From positions 1 through 47,550 of the forward strand of contig LMVO01000006.1 in the NCBI GenBank assembly GCA_002287215.1: 47,550 bases of DNA. Direction: 5' to 3'. Every line of letters begins with the position of its first letter. Within the stretch, counting starts at the first letter, position 1. The position numbers were made by a program, and so were the translations under genes. The notes beneath the pieces are model-generated. The model was not told the DNA's origin, ran no database searches, and saw nothing but the letters and a program-made list of their open reading frames with translations. Source of the stretch: Methanocorpusculum parvum. Lineage in GTDB: Archaea; Halobacteriota; Methanomicrobia; Methanomicrobiales; Methanocorpusculaceae. Of the stretch, positions 42,425 to 47,550 are shown piece by piece.

Positions 42425-42438
42425 ATACACAAGTGTAT
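42425..42438. promoter_or_regulatory. Inverted repeat upstream of the smc operon
   Basis: ATACAC-AA-GTGTAT, perfect 6 bp arms, about 55 bp before the coiled-coil gene and overlapping its probable promoter. Likely binding site for a dimeric regulator; the protein is unknown. Confidence 0.4.
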
Positions 42439-42491
42439 TATACAATGGGCACTGAAAAACCTATTAATTATTTTACAGGATAGATGTAGTC

Positions 42492-43160
42492 ATGGATACC
42501 AGAATGAAATTCTTAGAGCATGAACTTGCCGAGCAGGAACGCGGGCTCGCCGGCAAACAGGAGTCTGCCCAGGTCATGGTGGAAAAATCGGAAAATATCG
42601 AGGGACTTGAACGAAAGATCCGTGAACTTGAGATCATGGTCAAAGGACTTACCGAAGAGCTGCTGGATCTGAAGTCAGTTACACGCAAACTTGGCGCCCA
42701 GGTGGAAAAACTCGGCGGAACTCCCGTAAAAAGTCATCCTGAAAGTTCCCGATTTGGTGTGAAAAGGGGTGAGGTCGTCGCCGAACCGATGGCAGACCCT
42801 GCTCCGGTCCGTGCGGCGGAACCTTCCTCCCGGATCACATCCCCGGTCAGACGAACGGTCGCGGATGCTCCAGCTCCGCGCATGAGCCGCCCGACTCCTT
42901 CTCCCGCTCCCGAGCCGACACGGACGGCTGCTCCTTCTGCTCCTGAAGTCCCGGTAGAAAATCTGAAACCCGGTGAGTTTGAGTATGTCATGCAGCAGGA
43001 CGGCACCATCCAGAAAAGGAAGAAAACGGCTGATCACAGTGTTATCATCGCAGGTACCGGATACAATCCTTCCCGTTCTTCCCACTCATTATCGATTCGT
43101 GCCGACTCGTCAGCAGTAATAGAAGCCGATGATGATGATACTGTGGAAATCAAACGTTAA
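42492..43160 (+). CDS. Coiled-coil, proline-rich protein upstream of smc
   Basis: A 222-residue protein I do not recognise. Residues 1-75 form a heptad-rich coiled coil (LERKIRELEIMVKGLTEELL), residues 85-155 are rich in Pro, Ala, Ser and Arg and probably disordered, and a short conserved-looking segment follows (GEFEYVMQQDGTIQKRKK), with an acidic tail. It lies 12 bp before smc in the same direction and is therefore in an operon with smc and scpA, suggesting a role in chromosome organisation. A functional assignment is not possible from the sequence. Confidence 0.75.
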   Translation: MDTRMKFLEHELAEQERGLAGKQESAQVMVEKSENIEGLERKIRELEIMVKGLTEELLDLKSVTRKLGAQVEKLGGTPVKSHPESSRFGVKRGEVVAEPMADPAPVRAAEPSSRITSPVRRTVADAPAPRMSRPTPSPAPEPTRTAAPSAPEVPVENLKPGEFEYVMQQDGTIQKRKKTADHSVIIAGTGYNPSRSSHSLSIRADSSAVIEADDDDTVEIKR

Positions 43161-43172
43161 CGGAGTTCATTC

Positions 43173-46100
43173 GTGCATATCGTCCAGGTTGAGATCGACA
43201 ACTTCAAGTCTTTTTCCAGAAAGACCAAAATCCCTTTTTATGAAGGATTTACTGTAATCTCCGGGCCGAACGGTTCGGGAAAAAGCAATATCATCGACTC
43301 TATCCTCTTTGTTTTGTCGTTATCCACTTCACGAAATCTTCGTGCGGAAAAGCTTACTGATTTTATCAATACGATGTCCGGCAAAAACACCGCTGAGGTC
43401 ACCCTCACCTTTTCGGATGATACAAGGATCCGCCGGCGGATCAAAAGGACGGCAAACGGCTATTACAGTTATTACTATCTCAATGAAAAAACCTGTTCTC
43501 AGACGGAGATCCTTGAGTATCTTTCGAAACGCGGCATAAAACCCCATGGATACAATGTCGTGATGCAGGGGGATATCTCCCGGATTATGGACATGAGCGA
43601 TCTGGAACGCAGAAAGATCATCGATGAGATCGCCGGCGTTGCTGAGTTTGATGATAAAAAGGAACAGGCCCTCGTTGAGCTTGAACAGGTTCGCGCGAGT
43701 ATCGACCGCGAAGAGATCCTTCTTGCCTCCTATGCCAAACAGTTGGAGGAGCTTGCCGATGCCCGTGAAGATGCGGTCAAATATCAGAAACTCCAGGCGG
43801 AGCTTGAGTATTTCAGGGCTGCAAAGCAGATCGTCCGCCTCCGTGATCTCGAACGTGAACTTGGGCTCATCGCCCATTCACGGGCCGAGCAGGAGGAAAA
43901 ACGTGCGGGTATCCGCAATGACATCTCCCTGCAGGAAAACGAGAAAAATGCACGTCTCGAAGATGTTCACGAGATCGATAAGGAGATCAGTCATAAACAG
44001 GGGCCTGCCTATATGCGGATCATCGGCGGGATCGAGGCAGAGAAAGGCAATATCCGCGTTGCTGAAGAGACGATCCTCCGCAGAAAAAAGGAAAAAGAGA
44101 GCAATCTTGCCGAGATGAACCGTCTCTATCTCGAACTTCAGAAGAACCAGAACACTCTCAATGACAAGATCCGCGAGTCCCAGACGCTCCAGATCGACAA
44201 AGCAAATCTGGCGATGGAGCTTGAGGCACAGAAAAAGACGCTTGAAAAAGCCCACGAGCTCGTCAGTAAATGCAGCCGCGACTCAAAAGGTGCCCAGGCC
44301 GAACTGGTCGATCTTATGGGGCAGGTCGAGGGGAAGAAAGAGGAGCGCGGTTCGATCGTCATTCAAAGGGACGGCATAATCGAACGCAGCCGGGTCCGTG
44401 CGCAGGAACTGGAAAAGCTGCAGAGGGAGCAGGGTTCTCTGGCAGAAGAACGTTCCGAGAAACAGGCCGAGATCGCAGCTCTTGAACGCGATCTTTTGGA
44501 AGCCGGAAAAAATAAAGGGCTCCTTGAAAAACAGATCGGTGAAACAGAGCGGGCGATGCTTGGCGCACGCAAGGCTCTCGAACCTCTTAGGGAAGAGATC
44601 GCCAGACTCACGAAAAAACAGATGCAGATCGAGGCTCATCAGCAGGTTTCCGGTGCTACGGACCGGACCATCTCAGCGGTTCTTGGTATGGAAGGTGTGT
44701 TTGGCACCGTTTCCAGCCTTGGAAAAGTCATCGACTCTGCATACACGCTGGCACTGAACATCGCCGCTGGCGGCCGTCTGAATAATGTGGTCGTCGACTC
44801 GGATCAGACAGCGGCCGATGTGATCAGATATCTCAAGGATGAACGGCTTGGCCGTCTGACTCTTCTTCCTCTCAATAAGATGAAGCCTCAGCCCCCTCTC
44901 TCTCCGCTCGCCGGTAACGGGGTCGTGGATTATGCGATCAATCTGATCGATTTCGATCCGGCATATCGTGATGCGTTCAATCTGGTTTTTGGCCAGACCG
45001 TCGTTGTTGAGACGTTGGACGCAGGACGCCGGCTGATGGGCAGGTACCGGATGGTTACTCTGGAAGGCGAACTGCTCGAGAGGGGCGGGGCCATGACGGG
45101 CGGCTCGATCCGTAAGGATCTTCGCGGGTTTGGCGTCGCCGTCGATCGTGAGTCTGCTGATATCTCTGCCAAACTTGCCGATCTGCGCAATGATGAAGTC
45201 GATCTTGCCGCCGCGGAGTCGCGTCACCGGTCGGTTGCCGAAGGTCTCCGTGCCGAAAGAAACGAGTGTGATGCAGCGATCGTTAAGCTCGAACTTAAAA
45301 TCAGTGATTGCAACCGGATCCTTGACAAGATCGCTGATGATGAGCTCCGCGCCTCCCGTCTTTTGGAGGAGACGGAGCGTGATAAGAAGGAGACGGCGCA
45401 TCAGGTAGCAGAACTGGAGACCCGCGTCGATGCTCTTTCTGATGAGCTTGAGGTGCTCAATCGGAGGGTTGGCGAACTGCGCTCGGTTCTGAATGAGGAT
45501 GAGTTCAATCTTCTTACTGATAAACTGCAGAAGGCGCAGTCGAGTTACAATGATACGTCCCGCCGGTATGAGAACAAGCTGAACGATCTTGCCGGCCTGA
45601 ATCTTGAGCGTCAGCATTTCAAACAGAATGTGGAGCAGCTTACGCGAGAACGGTCCGCTCTCGAGTCCAAGAATGCGGCGATTGATACGGAGGTCGCGGG
45701 GTGTTATGCCGCGGCCGATGCTGCCAAATCTGTGATCGCGGCGTTCGAGGCCGAGATGAAGGCTTTCACCGGTGAGATCGAGCAGCTTACCGAAGAGCGG
45801 AACCGGGTTCAGCGTGCAGCGGATGAAGCACAGATGAGGATCGTGACCCTGCAGGGTAATGAGGAGAGATGTAATGTGCAGATAACTGCGTTCGATGAGA
45901 AATCCGCCTCTCTGGCACTGGAAATGTCTGAAATCAAGGGCTCGATCAAGGAGGAGATCGTCTGCGATCTTTCTATGGAGGAGATCCTCGACCGGGTTGC
46001 GACGACGGAACGTGCGGTAAGAAAGCTTGGAAATGTGAATATGCGCGCGATCGAGCAGTATGATGAGGTCCAGAAGCGTTTTACCGAGCGGACCGATAAG

Positions 46101-46622
46101 AAGGAAACCCTTTCACGCGAACGTCAGGCGCTTCTTGACAAGATCGACAGTTTCCGGCAGATGAAGTTCGATGCGTTCATGCAGGCTTACACCGGGATAA
46201 ATCTGCATTTTCAGGACATCTATTCCCGGCTGAATGATGGTGCGGGTCATCTGGTTCTGGATGATCATGAAGATCCGTTTCAGGGAGGCATGACCTTTGA
46301 GGTTTCGCCGCGGGGTAAAGAGGTGACCCGGCTGAATCTTATGTCTGGGGGCGAGAAGTCGCTGACGACCCTTTCGTTTATTTTTGCGATCCAGCAGTTT
46401 ATGCCGGCTCCGTTCTATGCGCTGGATGAGGTGGATTCCAATCTGGATGGGGTGAATGTGGAGCGTTTGTCCCAGATGGTCCGTGATATCTGTACGAAAA
46501 GTCAGTTTGTGATAGTTTCTCATAGAAAACCGATGATCGAGGCGGCTGACCGGATGGTGGGCGTGACTCTGCGTATGAGTGATAAGAGTACGCTTGTAAC
46601 TGGTGTGAAGGTGAATGGCTGA
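43173..46622 (+). CDS. smc: Chromosome segregation protein SMC
   Basis: The structural-maintenance-of-chromosomes ATPase of 1149 residues, full length. The head has Walker A GPNGSGKSN (31-39); long coiled coils flank the hinge (about 500-650, with GTVSSLGKVIDSAYTLALNI and a GGAMTGGSIR end); the C-terminal head has the signature LMSGGEKSLTTLSF and Walker B PFYALDEVDSNLD. The start is a GTG with GGAG 8 nt before; no ATG is better placed. It overlaps scpA by 8 bp, so SMC and its kleisin are made together. Confidence 0.96.
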   Translation: MHIVQVEIDNFKSFSRKTKIPFYEGFTVISGPNGSGKSNIIDSILFVLSLSTSRNLRAEKLTDFINTMSGKNTAEVTLTFSDDTRIRRRIKRTANGYYSYYYLNEKTCSQTEILEYLSKRGIKPHGYNVVMQGDISRIMDMSDLERRKIIDEIAGVAEFDDKKEQALVELEQVRASIDREEILLASYAKQLEELADAREDAVKYQKLQAELEYFRAAKQIVRLRDLERELGLIAHSRAEQEEKRAGIRNDISLQENEKNARLEDVHEIDKEISHKQGPAYMRIIGGIEAEKGNIRVAEETILRRKKEKESNLAEMNRLYLELQKNQNTLNDKIRESQTLQIDKANLAMELEAQKKTLEKAHELVSKCSRDSKGAQAELVDLMGQVEGKKEERGSIVIQRDGIIERSRVRAQELEKLQREQGSLAEERSEKQAEIAALERDLLEAGKNKGLLEKQIGETERAMLGARKALEPLREEIARLTKKQMQIEAHQQVSGATDRTISAVLGMEGVFGTVSSLGKVIDSAYTLALNIAAGGRLNNVVVDSDQTAADVIRYLKDERLGRLTLLPLNKMKPQPPLSPLAGNGVVDYAINLIDFDPAYRDAFNLVFGQTVVVETLDAGRRLMGRYRMVTLEGELLERGGAMTGGSIRKDLRGFGVAVDRESADISAKLADLRNDEVDLAAAESRHRSVAEGLRAERNECDAAIVKLELKISDCNRILDKIADDELRASRLLEETERDKKETAHQVAELETRVDALSDELEVLNRRVGELRSVLNEDEFNLLTDKLQKAQSSYNDTSRRYENKLNDLAGLNLERQHFKQNVEQLTRERSALESKNAAIDTEVAGCYAAADAAKSVIAAFEAEMKAFTGEIEQLTEERNRVQRAADEAQMRIVTLQGNEERCNVQITAFDEKSASLALEMSEIKGSIKEEIVCDLSMEEILDRVATTERAVRKLGNVNMRAIEQYDEVQKRFTERTDKKETLSRERQALLDKIDSFRQMKFDAFMQAYTGINLHFQDIYSRLNDGAGHLVLDDHEDPFQGGMTFEVSPRGKEVTRLNLMSGGEKSLTTLSFIFAIQQFMPAPFYALDEVDSNLDGVNVERLSQMVRDICTKSQFVIVSHRKPMIEAADRMVGVTLRMSDKSTLVTGVKVNG

Positions 46623-47376
46623 AGAAATTTCTGCAGGGAAGCTTGAAGAGCCAGTGGAGATTCTGTATCAGCTGGCGAAGCGGGGGGAGATCGATCCATG
46701 GAATATTGATATTGTTGAGGTTACGGAAAGATTTTTGAGCGAGCTCGAACACCGGCGGGAGCTTGATCTGATGATCTCCGGCCGGACGATTTTTTACGCC
46801 TCCGTTCTGCTTCGGATGAAGTCCGAGCTGCTCGATGGGCAGGAGGATGAAGCGGCGTTTGAAGATGTGTGTGCTGATGACGGGTCAGATCCGTTTTCGG
46901 AGGGCGATGTCGTTTTGGAGCGGGCGCTTGGTCCGATCGAGCTTCTCGAGCGCGAGATCGACCGCAGGCTTAAGCGCAAGGATGCGCGCAAGCGTCCGGT
47001 TACGCTGTATGAGCTGATCAAACAGCTGAAACTTGCAGAAAAGGCGGAGCGCCGGCGTTTGAGGCGGCGGCGGTATATCGATTCCGAGGATGAGTTGTTT
47101 GAGGAGCCGAATGCCGAAGAGGTTGTGGGTATCGCGCATGATGAGGATTATGAGCATATGGCGGAGCGGATATACGAGGTCGTCAGGTCGCATCCTGATG
47201 CGCGCGATCCAGGGGTTTCGTTGTTTGAACTTACCGGGGTCCTTCACTGGCCGTTGTATTTTGTATATCTTCCCTGCCTTTTTCTCGTTCAGAGCGGACG
47301 GGTCGATCTGGAGCAGGATGAATTTTTTGGCGATTTGTGGGTGGTGATTTCAGATGGTTTTGCAGAGAAGAGTTAA
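46615..47376 (+). CDS. scpA: Segregation and condensation protein A (kleisin)
   Basis: Kleisin subunit that bridges the SMC heads, 253 residues. The N-terminal segment EEPVEILYQLAKRGEIDPWN and IVEVTERFLSELEHRRELDL are typical of ScpA, followed by a charged middle (KRKDARKRPVTLYELIKQL) and a C-terminal winged-helix domain (LFELTGVLHWPLYFVYLPCLFL). The start ATGGCTGA overlaps the smc stop. scpB does not follow within the window. Confidence 0.93.
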   Translation: MAEEISAGKLEEPVEILYQLAKRGEIDPWNIDIVEVTERFLSELEHRRELDLMISGRTIFYASVLLRMKSELLDGQEDEAAFEDVCADDGSDPFSEGDVVLERALGPIELLEREIDRRLKRKDARKRPVTLYELIKQLKLAEKAERRRLRRRRYIDSEDELFEEPNAEEVVGIAHDEDYEHMAERIYEVVRSHPDARDPGVSLFELTGVLHWPLYFVYLPCLFLVQSGRVDLEQDEFFGDLWVVISDGFAEKS

Positions 47377-47491
47377 AAAAGAGCGTAATTTTTGGATCAT
47401 AGTTCTGGATGTTCTGCTGATTTTGTGTCTTATCGGGTTTGTTCTGATGCTCGGTTCGATCGTGCTTTCAGCACTGGGTTTTTGGGTGTGA
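47354..47491 (+). CDS. Possible 45-residue membrane protein overlapping the scpA end
   Basis: Open frame from ATG 47354, which starts inside the last 23 bp of scpA in another frame and ends with TGA at 47491. The product has a basic N-terminus (MVLQRRVKKERNFW) and one hydrophobic helix (VLDVLLILCLIGFVLMLGSI, about residues 18-37), the positive-inside shape of a true membrane protein. No clear ribosome binding site, but overlap with scpA would allow coupled translation. I recognise no family. About 60 bp of AT-rich sequence follow to the window edge, with a TATA-like TTTATATG at 47501-47508. Confidence 0.4.
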   Translation: MVLQRRVKKERNFWIIVLDVLLILCLIGFVLMLGSIVLSALGFWV

Positions 47492-47550
47492 TTTCGGTGT
47501 GTTTATATGTATGTTTGCCTAATATTATTACCTCACAAGACGCACGATCC

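Overview
The window is chromosomal DNA from a methanogenic archaeon. It carries methyl-coenzyme M reductase genes (mcrB complete, mcrG cut by the left edge), F420-type formate dehydrogenase genes, a proteasome beta subunit, the archaeal RNase aCPSF1, archaeal-type NMN adenylyltransferase, archaeal promoters, and a tRNA without encoded CCA. Gene content and the protein sequences I recognise point to the Methanomicrobiales, most like Methanocorpusculum. That placement is inference from memory, not a search result. I see no CRISPR array, insertion sequence, prophage or rRNA.

Layout: (1) 1-1589, mcrG' and mcrB on the minus strand, followed by a 724 bp AT-rich spacer. (2) 2314-4455, a split heavy-metal exporter (free HMA domain protein plus P-type ATPase) flanked by two related palindromes. 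(3) 4589-6490, a structured leader, a 42-residue membrane microprotein and a sodium:solute symporter. (4) 6600-9699, a glycine-betaine type ABC importer, followed by an EamA exporter. (5) 11134-15016, fdhB with a shortened, apparently active-site-less fdhA-like gene, an HxlR regulator, and a double NifX-domain protein. (6) 15102-18430, a transglutaminase-like protein, a two-gene methylthioadenosine salvage operon and a CcdA-like protein. (7) 18575-23022, tRNA-Ala(GGC), a glycerophosphodiesterase, diaminobutyrate transaminase (ectB) without ectA/ectC, and a PLP decarboxylase. The ectB and decarboxylase genes end in hairpin-plus-U terminators, and this block looks acquired. (8) 23269-26043, a radical SAM/HhH protein and an ACT + DUF711 pair. 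(9) 26279-32387, a tightly packed five-gene envelope operon. It holds two paralogous membrane-anchored proteins, a phosphatase, a lipoprotein and a WtpA-like tungstate/molybdate binding protein. It converges on wtpC-wtpB, which lie on the other strand. (10) 32562-39650, an MgtE-like transporter, a TPR protein, a DUF1616 protein, the overlapping larB-nadM pair, an AAA ATPase and an MBL hydrolase. (11) 39775-47491, psmB, aCPSF1, a coiled-coil protein, smc, scpA and a 45-codon membrane ORF.

Several genes share a molybdenum/tungsten theme: the fdhA-like gene, the NifX-type protein, WtpABC and secreted proteins resembling the oxidoreductase molybdopterin-binding fold. The most interesting candidates for an undescribed system are the envelope operon at 26279-30601, the reduced FdhA partner of FdhB, and the ectB-decarboxylase pair, which could make 1,3-diaminopropane. 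The larB-nadM overlap is a clean case where known biochemistry explains the neighbourhood, because LarB acts on the dinucleotide that NadM can make.
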